In this document: piece by piece, positions 33,431 through 40,855 of the stretch | How positions within the stretch are numbered: the stretch's first letter is position 1 | How the letters are laid out: every line of letters starts with the position of its first letter | Source: Streptomyces lasiicapitis | GTDB taxonomy: Bacteria > Actinomycetota > Actinomycetes > Streptomycetales > Streptomycetaceae | Length of the DNA stretch: 64,000 nt | Direction of reading: 5' to 3' | Assembly: GCF_014646335.1 (NCBI RefSeq) | Contig: NZ_BMNG01000021.1 | Location: 87,051-151,050, forward strand | Made by a program: the position numbers and the translations under genes | Notes under the pieces: model-generated | The model's input: the letters and a program-made list of their open reading frames with translations, nothing else | Told to the model about the DNA's origin: nothing | The model's database searches: none

Positions 33431-34387
33431 CTAGCTCTTCCTCCGCAGCGTGGCCGCCACATACGCCGCCGCCTCCGCGAGCAGCGCCTCGTCGTACGGG
33501 GCGTCCTGCTCCGCCTTGCTCGACATGATGGCGATCAGCAGGGGCGCGGACTTCGGGGGCCATACGACGGCGATGTCGTTGAGGGTGCCGTGGTTCCCGG
33601 TCCCGGTCTTGTCGGCGACGGTCCACCCGCGCGGCAGGCCGGCCCGGATCCGCTTGGCCCCGGCGCCGGTGGCATTGCGTTCGAGCAGGTCGCGGAGGAA
33701 GGCGCGCTTGGACTTCGGCAGGGCGTCACCCAGGACGATCTCGCGGTAGGTGGAGCCGAAGGCGCGGGGTGAGCTGGTGTCGCGCGGGTCCCCGGGCGTG
33801 GCCTCGGTGATCGCCGGTTCGAAGCGGTCCATGCGCGTGACCTTGTCGCCGAGCCCGCGTGCGTACGCCGTCAGCCGGTCCGGACCGCCGATGTCGCGCA
33901 GCAGCAGATTCCCGGCCGTGCCGTCGCTGAACCGGACCGCCGCATCGCACAGTTGACGGATCGTCATGCCCGTCTCGACGTGACGGGAGGTGATCGGGGC
34001 GTGCTTCATCAGGTCGGCCTTGCCGTACCTGACGCGGTCGTCCAGGTGGGACAGCGGATTGCCGTCCAGGACGGCCGCCGCCGCGAGCGCCTTGAACGCC
34101 GAGCAGAACGGGAAGCGTTCGTCCGCGCGGTGGGCGATGACAGCGCCGGTGCCGGTGTCGAGGGCGTACACACCGAGCCGGGCGTCGAACTTCCGCTCCA
34201 GGGCGGCCAGTTGACGATGGCGCCGTTCAGCACCGGACCCCACGGGCGACGAAGGCGTGGCAGCCGGTGACGAGCGACGCGGGGCGGAGCGTGCGGGCGG
34301 GTCGTCCTCGCCGCATGCCGTCAGGGGCAGCAGCACCGCCGCCCCCAGCAGTCCGCGGCGCGTCATGGCCGGTCCCGACGAGGTCAT
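33431..34387 (-). CDS. Class A beta-lactamase-like lipoprotein
   Basis: The 318-residue protein has a lipoprotein signal with LLPLTAC, a Ser/Pro-rich linker, then the class A fold. The nucleophile motif FCSAFKA (S70-x-x-K73), SDG (in place of SDN) at VRFSDGTAGN, a Glu166-like omega loop FEPAITEATPGDPRDT, and KTGTG at the third site are visible. The omega loop has Thr where many enzymes have Asn170. These residues are consistent with an active serine beta-lactamase of the actinobacterial type, though a broader serine hydrolase role cannot be excluded. It is convergent with the AraC gene, so it is not part of that regulon by position. Confidence 0.92.
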   Translation of the reverse strand: MTSSGPAMTRRGLLGAAVLLPLTACGEDDPPARSAPRRSSPAATPSSPVGSGAERRHRQLAALERKFDARLGVYALDTGTGAVIAHRADERFPFCSAFKALAAAAVLDGNPLSHLDDRVRYGKADLMKHAPITSRHVETGMTIRQLCDAAVRFSDGTAGNLLLRDIGGPDRLTAYARGLGDKVTRMDRFEPAITEATPGDPRDTSSPRAFGSTYREIVLGDALPKSKRAFLRDLLERNATGAGAKRIRAGLPRGWTVADKTGTGNHGTLNDIAVVWPPKSAPLLIAIMSSKAEQDAPYDEALLAEAAAYVAATLRRKS

Positions 34388-34449
34388 CGCCTTCCCTCCG
34401 CTGTTTCGGTCGCCCGGACGACAAGCCCGCCGGGGAAAGAAGACTGCGC

Positions 34450-34484
34450 GGACGCCGGACGGGCCTCATGCCCGTCCGGCGTCC
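34450..34484 (-). terminator. Strong hairpin after the EF-hand gene
   Basis: GGACGCCGGACGGGC (34450-34464) pairs perfectly with GCCCGTCCGGCGTCC (34470-34484), loop of five bases, 41 bp after the end of the EF-hand gene. The sequence resembles the CGCCGGACGGGC block of the dispersed element, so it may be a relative of it. Confidence 0.75.
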
Positions 34485-34525
34485 GGTGCTGCTCGAAGAA
34501 CCGCTTCAAAGAGCCGCTCGGGGAG

Positions 34526-34738
34526 CTACTTGTTCAGGCTCGCCCAGAACTCGTCGAAGGAGAGCAGCTTGTCGCCGTTCGCGTCCTTCGACTTGATGAT
34601 GGCCTCGGCGACCGACTCGGTGACGTTCCAGTCCCCCATCTGCGCCAGGGCCGTCTTGTACTCCGCGGCCGTGATGAATCCGTCGCCGTCCGCGTCGAAC
34701 CGCTCGAACTGCTTGCGTGCCTCTTCGATGTCCGCCAC
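34526..34738 (-). CDS. Small EF-hand calcium-binding protein (CabB/CabC-like)
   Basis: With GTG 34738 (AAGGGG eight bases upstream) the product has 70 residues; ATG 34762 would add eight. It consists of two EF-hands. The first loop DADGDGFITAAE is canonical, and the second, DANGDKLLSFDE, is also complete. The helices around them (EEARKQFERF, FWASLNK) match calmodulin-like proteins described in Streptomyces (recalled knowledge), where some affect spore germination and aerial growth. No signal peptide is present, so the protein is cytoplasmic. It is divergent from the acetyltransferase gene across 81 bp. The specific target is unknown. Confidence 0.93.
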   Translation of the reverse strand: MADIEEARKQFERFDADGDGFITAAEYKTALAQMGDWNVTESVAEAIIKSKDANGDKLLSFDEFWASLNK

Positions 34739-34819
34739 CGAGTCCGCCCCTTCTTTCTGCACTACTGACGGGGGTTAGGGTAACGGCCGATCCATGTGTC
34801 AACTGCAAGGAGTACAGCC

Positions 34820-35479
34820 ATGGCCAGCGCATCGGGGGCGCTCGGGGAGATCCTCGCGGCGGCGGCGCGCGGCGACTTCCCGCCCGCGGACGGCGGGACG
34901 ACGGTCGTGCCGCAGCCGAGCCACCGCGACGCCGGGGTCGTCGCGTTCACGGCGCACTCCGTGATCTTCACGGACGAGGACCCGCGGTGGGTGCGCTCCA
35001 CGCTGGCCGCCGTCGACTGCGATCCGCTGGCCGCGACGATGAGCCCGCGGTTCCTCGCCGCGTTCCAGGACCGGACGGGCCGGTCCACCGACACCACCGA
35101 CCTGCTGACGGTCGCCGCCGCGCTGGCAGGACCGCCGGACGCCGCGCTCGGCCTGCGGGAGCTGGACGACCCCGACCATCCGCGGGTGGCACGGGCCCGC
35201 AAGCGGCGCGACGACGTGCGGGTGTGGGCCACGGCGGACGGCGGTGTGCTGGTCATCGGGCGCGGGGTCGCCGGGCGCTGGGAGACGGCCGTCGAGGTCG
35301 AGGAGGACGTACGGCACCGGGGGCTCGGCCGGGCCCTCGCGACGGCGGCGCGGCACCTGGTGCCCGCAGGGGACGTGCTGTGGGCGCAGCAGGCGACGGG
35401 GAACGCCCGCAGTGTGCGGGCGTTCCAGGCCGCCGGCTTTCGGCCCGTGGGGGCCGAGGCCCTGTTCTTCGCCCGGTAG
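34820..35479 (+). CDS. GNAT-family N-acetyltransferase
   Basis: Starting at ATG 34820 (AAGGAG eight bases upstream) the protein has 219 residues. The C-terminal half has the acetyl-CoA pocket, VEVEEDVRHRGLGRALATAA (motif A, about 170-189), then NARSVRAFQAAGFRPVG (motif B). The first 140 residues look like a separate variable domain with no clear family. The acyl acceptor is unknown. The reading frame end is unusual: the last four codons and stop, CTTCGCCCGGTAG, recur 24 bp later. The gene is convergent with the beta-propeller gene, which ends at 35516. Confidence 0.85.
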   Translation: MASASGALGEILAAAARGDFPPADGGTTVVPQPSHRDAGVVAFTAHSVIFTDEDPRWVRSTLAAVDCDPLAATMSPRFLAAFQDRTGRSTDTTDLLTVAAALAGPPDAALGLRELDDPDHPRVARARKRRDDVRVWATADGGVLVIGRGVAGRWETAVEVEEDVRHRGLGRALATAARHLVPAGDVLWAQQATGNARSVRAFQAAGFRPVGAEALFFAR

Positions 35480-35504
35480 GCCCCTGCGCTCTTCGCCCGG
35501 TAGG
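35467..35504. repeat. 14-bp direct repeat across the acetyltransferase stop codon
   Basis: CTTCGCCCGGTAGG occurs at 35467-35480 (including the stop codon) and again at 35491-35504, a spacing of 24 bp. It looks like a recent small tandem duplication. Confidence 0.75.
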
Positions 35505-35515
35505 GCGCGGGCCCG

Positions 35516-36727
35516 CTAGCGGAAGACGCCCGTGTGCCCCAGCGAGTACCGCCCCGGCTGCGGGTACACCGCCAGGCCGTGCGGGCCGCCGCCCACCGGG
35601 ATGCGGGCTAGCTGGACGCCGGTGCGGGTGTCGATGGCGTACACCTCGGAGTCGTAGCGGCCGGAGAGCCAGAGGATCTTGCCGTCCGCGGAGACGCCGC
35701 CCATGTCGGGGCTGCCGCCATTGGGCAGGTGCCACTTCTTGGTGAGCTTGTTCCTGGTGAAGTCGAAGACCGAGACGGAGCCCTCGCCGCGGTTGGAGAC
35801 GTACATCTCACGGGAGTCCCGGCTGACGTACAGACCGTGGCAGCCCTTGCCCGTGGGCAGCAGCTTCGGCTTGGAGAAGGTGTCGCCGTCCAGGACCCAC
35901 ATGCCGTCGGCCATCATGTCGGCGACGTAGAACCGCTTGCCGTCGGGGGACATCTTGACGTCCTGCGGCATGGCGCCCTTGAAGGGCAGCTTCTGCTGGC
36001 CGACGACCTTCATCTTCTCGGTGTCGACCTTGAGGAGTTCGCCGGAGAACTCGCAGGAGACGATGAAGTAGCGGCCGTCGAGGGAGAAGTCGGCGTGGTT
36101 GACGCCGTAGCAGCTCACCGGCTCGGTCTTGAGGCGCTTCATGGTGTGCGGGTCGCGGAAGACCAGCTCGCGGTCCATCGAGGCCATCACGACGGCGTAC
36201 TTGCCGTTGGGCGTGAAGTAGAGGTTGTACGGGTCGTGCACCTCGACGGGCTTGCCGACGTCGCCGGTCTTCGGGTCGATGGGGGTGAGCGTGTGGCCGC
36301 GGTTGTTGTTGACCCAGAGCGTCTTCATGTCCCAGGACGGCACGACGTGCTGCGGCTGGACGCCGACCTTGATCGTGTCGATGACTTCGTACGTCTTGGG
36401 GTCGATGACCGACACCGTGTTGGAGTTGGTGTTGGGGACGTAGACCCGGGAGGGGAAGTCCTTGACCACCGGGGAGAGCTTGCCCGGGCGGTCGGCCGCG
36501 TACACGTCCTTGGGGTCCAGGACGGGCGGCATGCCGGGCAGCCCCGGCACCGCCTTCGGCTTGGCGGGCTCCGGCGGGACCTTGGTGGTCAGGGCCTTGT
36601 TCTCGCGGTCGCCCTGCTCGGTGCCGCAGCCGGCGAGCGCGGCGGCGACGGCCGCCCCGGCGGCGAGCAGCACGCCGGTGCGCCTGGTCAGGGACAGGTT
36701 CCGTTGAGTGCGGGTACGCGTGGGCAT
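35516..36727 (-). CDS. YVTN/YncE-type beta-propeller lipoprotein
   Basis: The 403-residue protein has a lipobox AALAGC at about 30-35, so it is expected to be anchored outside the membrane. The rest is a beta-propeller of YncE-like repeats, with repeated segments such as NTVSVIDPKTYEVIDTIKVG and SVFDFTRNKLTKKWHLPNGG. HDPYNLYFTPNGKYAVV resembles the haem-d1/cd1-type and lactonase-like propellers. No active-site residues can be identified. Its ATG (36725-36727) overlaps the stop of the deacetylase-like gene (TGATG), so the two are translated together. A binding role for a wall or sugar component is plausible but not shown. Confidence 0.87.
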   Translation of the reverse strand: MPTRTRTQRNLSLTRRTGVLLAAGAAVAAALAGCGTEQGDRENKALTTKVPPEPAKPKAVPGLPGMPPVLDPKDVYAADRPGKLSPVVKDFPSRVYVPNTNSNTVSVIDPKTYEVIDTIKVGVQPQHVVPSWDMKTLWVNNNRGHTLTPIDPKTGDVGKPVEVHDPYNLYFTPNGKYAVVMASMDRELVFRDPHTMKRLKTEPVSCYGVNHADFSLDGRYFIVSCEFSGELLKVDTEKMKVVGQQKLPFKGAMPQDVKMSPDGKRFYVADMMADGMWVLDGDTFSKPKLLPTGKGCHGLYVSRDSREMYVSNRGEGSVSVFDFTRNKLTKKWHLPNGGSPDMGGVSADGKILWLSGRYDSEVYAIDTRTGVQLARIPVGGGPHGLAVYPQPGRYSLGHTGVFR

Positions 36728-37509
36728 CAGGTCAGCAGCTCCGTGGTCGTGACCGCGCGCAGGCCGCGGCGGTGCAGGTCTTCGAGGACGGCGGGGAGCG
36801 CGGCGACGGTGTCCGCGTACCCGAAGTGCAGGCTCACCACGGAGCCCGCGCGGGCCTCGGCGGCGACGGTGCGGGCGACGGCCGGGCCGCCGCGCGAGGT
36901 GAAGTCCAGGGAGTCGACGTCGTACGACAGGACGTGCGGGTAGCCCGCGCGGCGCGCGAGGCGGGTGACGAGCGGGGTGGCCCGCTGGGCGCGCGAGGGC
37001 CGGAACCAGTTGCCGATGCCGCCGGTGAGGCGGCGCAGCCGGTCCGCGCAGCCGGTGATCTCCGCGTACGCCGCCTGCTCGGGCAGCGCGTTGATGTCGC
37101 GGTGGTTGAGGGTGTGGTTGCCGAGGTCGTGGCCGCCGTCGAGGATGCGGCGTGCCATCTTCGGGTGGGCGTCGAGCCAGGTGCCGACGGCGAGCACGGT
37201 CACGCGGGCGCCCTCGCGTTCGGCCTCGGCGAGCAGGGCGCGGGCGGTCCTGGGGTCGCCCTGGCCGTGGAAGGTGAGGGCGACCTCGGGGCGGCCGCGG
37301 GGGCTGCGGGCGATCTGGACGGGCAGTCCGGGGAAGCCGCGGGGGCCGGGGGCGGGGTCGCGGTGGGGGGATCCGGTGGGCCGGGGCTTGTTCCGCTGCC
37401 CCGTCGTCGAGCAGCCGGCGGTGAGGGCGCCCGCGAGGGCCAGGCCCACCGATGTGCGCAGTACTCGGCGGCGGTCGGTCCCGTCTGCAAGCTCAGTCAC
37501 GGGGACCAT
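36727..37509 (-). CDS. Polysaccharide deacetylase (NodB-like) lipoprotein with altered motif 1
   Basis: The 260-residue protein has a lipoprotein signal (ALTAGC at about 28-33) and a NodB homology domain. Motif 2 is NHTLNH, with its two zinc-ligand histidines, and motif 3 is FRPSR. Motif 1, normally TFDDGP with a catalytic Asp and a metal-binding Asp, here reads TFHGQGDP. The later Asp may substitute, or the enzyme may have lost activity. ATG 37509 is chosen as the start; GTG 37500 is a close alternative. It is followed by the beta-propeller gene with a one-base overlap. The pair may remodel N-acetyl groups on wall or exported glycans, but this is inference. Confidence 0.85.
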   Translation of the reverse strand: MVPVTELADGTDRRRVLRTSVGLALAGALTAGCSTTGQRNKPRPTGSPHRDPAPGPRGFPGLPVQIARSPRGRPEVALTFHGQGDPRTARALLAEAEREGARVTVLAVGTWLDAHPKMARRILDGGHDLGNHTLNHRDINALPEQAAYAEITGCADRLRRLTGGIGNWFRPSRAQRATPLVTRLARRAGYPHVLSYDVDSLDFTSRGGPAVARTVAAEARAGSVVSLHFGYADTVAALPAVLEDLHRRGLRAVTTTELLT

Positions 37510-37857
37510 TTAATGGGGATCAGCAGTGAAAGCTGCTGATTGACCTGATTCAGGACGTTTGTGGGTCGCTGGCCTGGACCAGGAGGGCCTCACAAGCCCT
37601 TCCCATCGCCCCACACAGCTACCGTTTAGCCATCGTTTACAAGGCGAGTGCTCTATCTCACCAAGGATTCATCTTTAAACTGTCACGCTTTGACCCGATA
37701 TGCCCGGGTCGGAACTTTGGATCAGCGGCGCCCGTCTGCCATAGTCGGGAACGAGCGACTCTCTTTGACCCGAGCTACGTCGTCTTCGAAGGCCCCCGAC
37801 AGTGCCGCACCCACGGCCCCGGGGGCTTTCGCGTACGCACAGGACCCGGACCGACCG
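37510..37857. other. Intergenic region between the deacetylase and anti-sigma-type genes
   Basis: Two copies of CTTTGACCCGA (37688 and 37763, 75 bp apart) are present. The first overlaps a small dyad GACCCG/CGGGTC (37692-37710). A terminator-like hairpin lies at 37788-37830. TTGACC could serve as a -35 box on the + strand, but no good -10 is evident. No gene seen. Confidence 0.5.
37788..37830 (-). terminator. Hairpin downstream of the anti-sigma-type gene
   Basis: GAAGGCCCCCG (37788-37798) pairs with CGGGGGCTTTC (37820-37830), one mismatch, 21-base loop. It lies 28 bp after the minus-strand gene end. It could act in either direction. Confidence 0.6.
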
Positions 37858-38373
37858 CTAGCGCTCGGTGACCCGCATCTCGAACCACGTCGTCTTGCCC
37901 CGCGGCAGCAGGTCCACGCCCCAGCGGTCGGCGAGCTTGTCGACGAGGAAGAGGCCGCGGCCGCTGATGTCGAGTTCGTGGACGGGCATCAGGCACGGCA
38001 GTCCGCGCGAGGGGTCGCGCACCTCGACCCGGATCCAGCCGCGCCGCCGCAGCGTGCGCAGGCCGAAGACGCGGGCGCCGGTGTGCCGCACCGCGTTGCC
38101 GACGAGCTCGGACACCAGGAGGACGACGTCCTCGGTGAGCTTGGGGCTCAGGCCCCAGTGCCGCAGGACCACGACCTGGGCGAGCCGGCGGGCGATGGCG
38201 GCGGACTCGGGGCGCGAGGGCAGCGGGACCTCGGCGTCGATCGGGTTTCCGAACAACTCCAGGGCCTTCAGGGCGTGTTCGTCCTCCACCGCCGGAGTCC
38301 AGCGCGCCGCGGTCGCACCCGTGCGCGTCCGCGGCTGTTCGAAACCCTCCTGCCCCGCCATGTCCCCCATCAT
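37858..38373 (-). CDS. HATPase_c anti-sigma-factor-like ATP-binding protein (RsbW/SpoIIAB type)
   Basis: From ATG 38373 the product has about 171 residues; ATG 38370 or 38361 are alternative starts. The fold is that of the GHKL histidine-kinase-like ATPase family: N-box ELVGNAVRHTG and G1-box DISGRGLFLVDKLADRWG. Similar single-domain proteins are very numerous in Streptomyces and act as anti-sigma or other kinases that bind a partner protein. No partner gene (anti-anti-sigma or sigma) is adjacent, so the target is unknown. The gene is preceded by a 10-bp-arm hairpin (38416-38442) that may influence expression. Confidence 0.83.
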   Translation of the reverse strand: MMGDMAGQEGFEQPRTRTGATAARWTPAVEDEHALKALELFGNPIDAEVPLPSRPESAAIARRLAQVVVLRHWGLSPKLTEDVVLLVSELVGNAVRHTGARVFGLRTLRRRGWIRVEVRDPSRGLPCLMPVHELDISGRGLFLVDKLADRWGVDLLPRGKTTWFEMRVTER

Positions 38374-38415
38374 GGCCGCACCACGCCCGCGTTGGGGCCG
38401 TTCCGACGGAATAAG

Positions 38416-38442
38416 CCCCCCGGAAGCTTCCATTCCGGGGGG
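38416..38442 (-). terminator. Hairpin upstream of the anti-sigma-type gene
   Basis: CCCCCCGGAA (38416-38425) pairs perfectly with TTCCGGGGGG (38433-38442), seven-base loop. It is 184 bp beyond the end of the enoyl-CoA hydratase gene and 43 bp before the next start, so it is either the terminator of the hydratase transcript or a leader hairpin. Confidence 0.6.
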
Positions 38443-38458
38443 CCGTCCAGGCATATGC

Positions 38459-38515
38459 CTACGGCAGTTCAGCCTCTACCGCAACCACTCTCACCTGCGA
38501 TGACTTCTTGCTCAT
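38459..38515 (-). CDS. Candidate 18-residue small ORF
   Basis: ATG 38515 opens MSKKSSQVRVVAVEAELP, ending in TAG at 38459-38461. No strong ribosome site lies upstream. It is listed only as a candidate because the surrounding 250 bp has no other gene and the peptide is free of rare codons. The stop is 17 bp upstream of the 38416-38442 hairpin, which would fit a short transcript with its own terminator. Confidence 0.3.
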   Translation of the reverse strand: MSKKSSQVRVVAVEAELP

Positions 38516-38545
38516 GGATGATCACGGAGGGCCCGGAAGTCAGCT

Positions 38546-38565
38546 GCCTTAAGGTTGCCTTAAGG
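38546..38565. repeat. Two 9-bp GCCTTAAGG direct repeats
   Basis: GCCTTAAGG occurs at 38546-38554 and 38557-38565, 11 bp apart. Each contains the palindrome CCTTAAGG. In this GC-rich DNA an AT-centred repeated palindrome stands out as a likely protein-binding site, in the gap before the small ORF and the anti-sigma-type gene. Confidence 0.5.
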
Positions 38566-38625
38566 CTGTCATAATCCGCCCCTTCGGGGGACACTTTGGC
38601 TGACGGGCCTTCAACTGGCCTGATC

Positions 38626-39396
38626 TCAGAGGAACTTCGCCTTGCCGGGGCCCTCCTCGACGAAGCTGCGCATGCCCCGTTCGCGGTCCTCGGTGGCGAA
38701 CAGGCCCGCGAACCACGTGCGTTCGACGGCGAGGCCGGTGTCGATGTCCGCCTCCAGGCCGGTGTCCACGGCCTCCTTCGCGGCCCGCAGCGCGAGCGCC
38801 GGACCCTTGGCCAGCCTCGCGGCCCACGTGTGCGCCTGCTCGTACACCTCGGCGGCGGGCACGACGCGGTCCACCAGGCCGATGGCGAGGGCCTCTTCGG
38901 CCTTGACCATGCGGCCGGTGAAGAGGAGGTCCTTCGCCTTGGACGGGCCGATCAGGCGCGGCAGGCGCTGGGTGCCGCCGGCGCCCGGGATCAGGCCGAG
39001 CAGGATCTCGGGCTGGCCGAGCTTGGCGTTGTCGGCGGCGACGCGGAAGTCGGCGCACAGGGCCAGTTCGCAGCCGCCGCCGAGGGCGTAGCCGGTGACG
39101 GCGGCGACGACGGGCTTGGGGACGCGGGCGATCGCGGTGAAGGATTCCTGCAGGGCGCGGGACCGCACGACCATCGCCGTGTGGTCCATGTCCTGCATCT
39201 CCTTGATGTCCGCGCCCGCCGCGAACACCTTCTCGCCGCCGTAGAGGACGACGGCGCGCACGTCGTCGCGTGCGGTGACCTCGGCCGCGAGGTCCTTGAG
39301 GCGGTCCTGGAGCTCGATGTCCAGGGCGTTCATGGGCGGGCGGTCCAGGCGGATCGTGCCGACGCCGTCGGCGACCTCGAGATGCACAGTTGTCAT
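38626..39396 (-). CDS. Enoyl-CoA hydratase/isomerase family protein
   Basis: Starting at ATG 39396 (MTTVHLEVADG) the protein has 256 residues of normal crotonase length. The oxyanion hole is GADIKEMQ (about 62-69) and GYALGGGCELALCADFRVAA; a catalytic Glu lies in KLGQPEILLGLIPGAGGTQRL. It should hydrate enoyl-CoA in fatty-acid breakdown, but crotonase proteins also include isomerases and other activities. The upstream start at 39423 has no similarity. It is a lone gene on the minus strand between the anti-sigma-type gene and the first L,D-transpeptidase. Confidence 0.93.
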   Translation of the reverse strand: MTTVHLEVADGVGTIRLDRPPMNALDIELQDRLKDLAAEVTARDDVRAVVLYGGEKVFAAGADIKEMQDMDHTAMVVRSRALQESFTAIARVPKPVVAAVTGYALGGGCELALCADFRVAADNAKLGQPEILLGLIPGAGGTQRLPRLIGPSKAKDLLFTGRMVKAEEALAIGLVDRVVPAAEVYEQAHTWAARLAKGPALALRAAKEAVDTGLEADIDTGLAVERTWFAGLFATEDRERGMRSFVEEGPGKAKFL

Positions 39397-39439
39397 GCGG
39401 GGCACGTTAGCCGTGCCCCGCACGCGGGTGGCGGAAGGG

Positions 39440-40681
39440 CTAGGCCTTCCACTTCTCCCAGGACATGTTCCAGCCGTTGTAGCCGTTCTCCGGGGCGATG
39501 ATCTTGTCGTTCGAGTTCTTCACCACGACGACGTCGCCGACCATCGAGTTGTCGAAGAACCAGGCGGCCGGCACCTTCTTGTCGTAGCCGCCGCGCACGT
39601 CGCGCAGGCCGATGCAGCCGTGCGAGGCGTTGTAGTTGCCGAACGCGCCGCCGCCCCAGTAGTTGCCGTGGATGAACGTGCCCGACGTGGACAGGCGCAT
39701 CGCGTGCGGCACGTCCTTGATGTCGTACTCGCCGCCGTAGCCGACGGTCTCGCCGTTCATGCGGGTCACCTTGAGGCGCTCGCTGATGACCATCTGGCCG
39801 TTCCACGTCTCGTAGCCGGGCTTGCCGGTGGTGACGGGGATCTTCTTGAAGACCTTGCCGTCACGCATGACGGTCATCTTCTTGGTCTTCACGTCGACCG
39901 TGGAGACCTGGCTGCGGCCGATCTCGAACTTGATGGTCTTGGTCTGCTTGCCGTAGACCCCGTCGCGGCCCTCGACGCCGTCGAGGTTCATCTTGACGGT
40001 GACCTTGGTGCCGGGCTTCCAGTACTTCTCCGGGCGGAAGTCCAGGCGGTCGTTGCCGAACCAGTGGCCCTCTACGGGCACGGAAGGCTCGGTCTTGATG
40101 TCGATGGCCTTCTCGACCGCGCCCGGCGCGGTGATGCCGCGCGTGAAGTGCACCGAGAACGGCATTCCGACGCCGACCTTCGTGCCGTCCTCGGGCGTGA
40201 ACTGGCCGAGGAAGGTGTTCTTCGGCACCAGCGTCGTGAACGTCGAGTCCTTGGCCGACGCGCGGCCCTCGGAGTCCTTGGCGATCGCGTGCACCTGGTA
40301 CTTGGTGCCGGAGGCGAGGTGCCGCTCCGGCGCCCATTTCGAGCCACCGGAAGTGATCTTCCCGGGGACCGTCTTGCCCTTGGGGTCCTTGACCGTCACC
40401 TCGGACAGCTTGCCCTTTGCCGCGGTTATCCTCAGTGCCCCGTCGGTCGCCACGGCGTCCGCGCCGTCCTTCGGCGCGATGGTGACGACGGCCTGCGAGG
40501 GCTTGTTGCCGCCCGCCTCGCCCTTGCCGTCACCGTCGCCGGAGTCCGAGCCGCCACCCCCGCACGCGGTCACGAGCAGCAGCGTCGCCCCCGACGCCGC
40601 CGCGAACAGTGTGTTGGCGCCCCGCCGCCGCCCGCGCTTTCGCGCGTGGGCCGACGCCCCCGATATCGGTCGCCCGTTCAA
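39440..40681 (-). CDS. L,D-transpeptidase lipoprotein (YkuD), copy 1
   Basis: The 413-residue protein has a lipoprotein signal (LLLVTAC near residue 40), a Gly/Asp-rich linker, two Ig-like domains (about 65-240) and a C-terminal YkuD domain. The catalytic segment is HGNYWGGG plus ASHGCIGL, with the active-site Cys about residue 358. This class forms 3-3 (L,D) crosslinks between peptidoglycan stems. It is followed at 40856 by a second, closely related gene. The C-terminal NGYNGWNMSWEKWKA repeats a similar Trp-rich tail in the other copy, suggesting a shared role in binding. Confidence 0.94.
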   Translation of the reverse strand: MNGRPISGASAHARKRGRRRGANTLFAAASGATLLLVTACGGGGSDSGDGDGKGEAGGNKPSQAVVTIAPKDGADAVATDGALRITAAKGKLSEVTVKDPKGKTVPGKITSGGSKWAPERHLASGTKYQVHAIAKDSEGRASAKDSTFTTLVPKNTFLGQFTPEDGTKVGVGMPFSVHFTRGITAPGAVEKAIDIKTEPSVPVEGHWFGNDRLDFRPEKYWKPGTKVTVKMNLDGVEGRDGVYGKQTKTIKFEIGRSQVSTVDVKTKKMTVMRDGKVFKKIPVTTGKPGYETWNGQMVISERLKVTRMNGETVGYGGEYDIKDVPHAMRLSTSGTFIHGNYWGGGAFGNYNASHGCIGLRDVRGGYDKKVPAAWFFDNSMVGDVVVVKNSNDKIIAPENGYNGWNMSWEKWKA

Positions 40682-40855
40682 GATTCTTCTCCCCTCGCAC
40701 GGCCCGATCAGGCCCGCACTCCAGTGCCCCGGCGCGGTGGTCGAGAATGAGCCGACTCGCGCACTGCGCTAGATAACCACAAGGCCCGAAGCGATGACTC
40801 CCCGCCAATGTCACCGTTCAGTCCCAACTGCGGTCATGGTGCGGGCCTGTGGCCC

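Noticed and set aside
33431..34387. Beta-lactamase as a recently acquired resistance gene
   Set aside because: Codon use and GC level match the neighbours, and no mobile elements or integron parts are close. It is probably an intrinsic gene.
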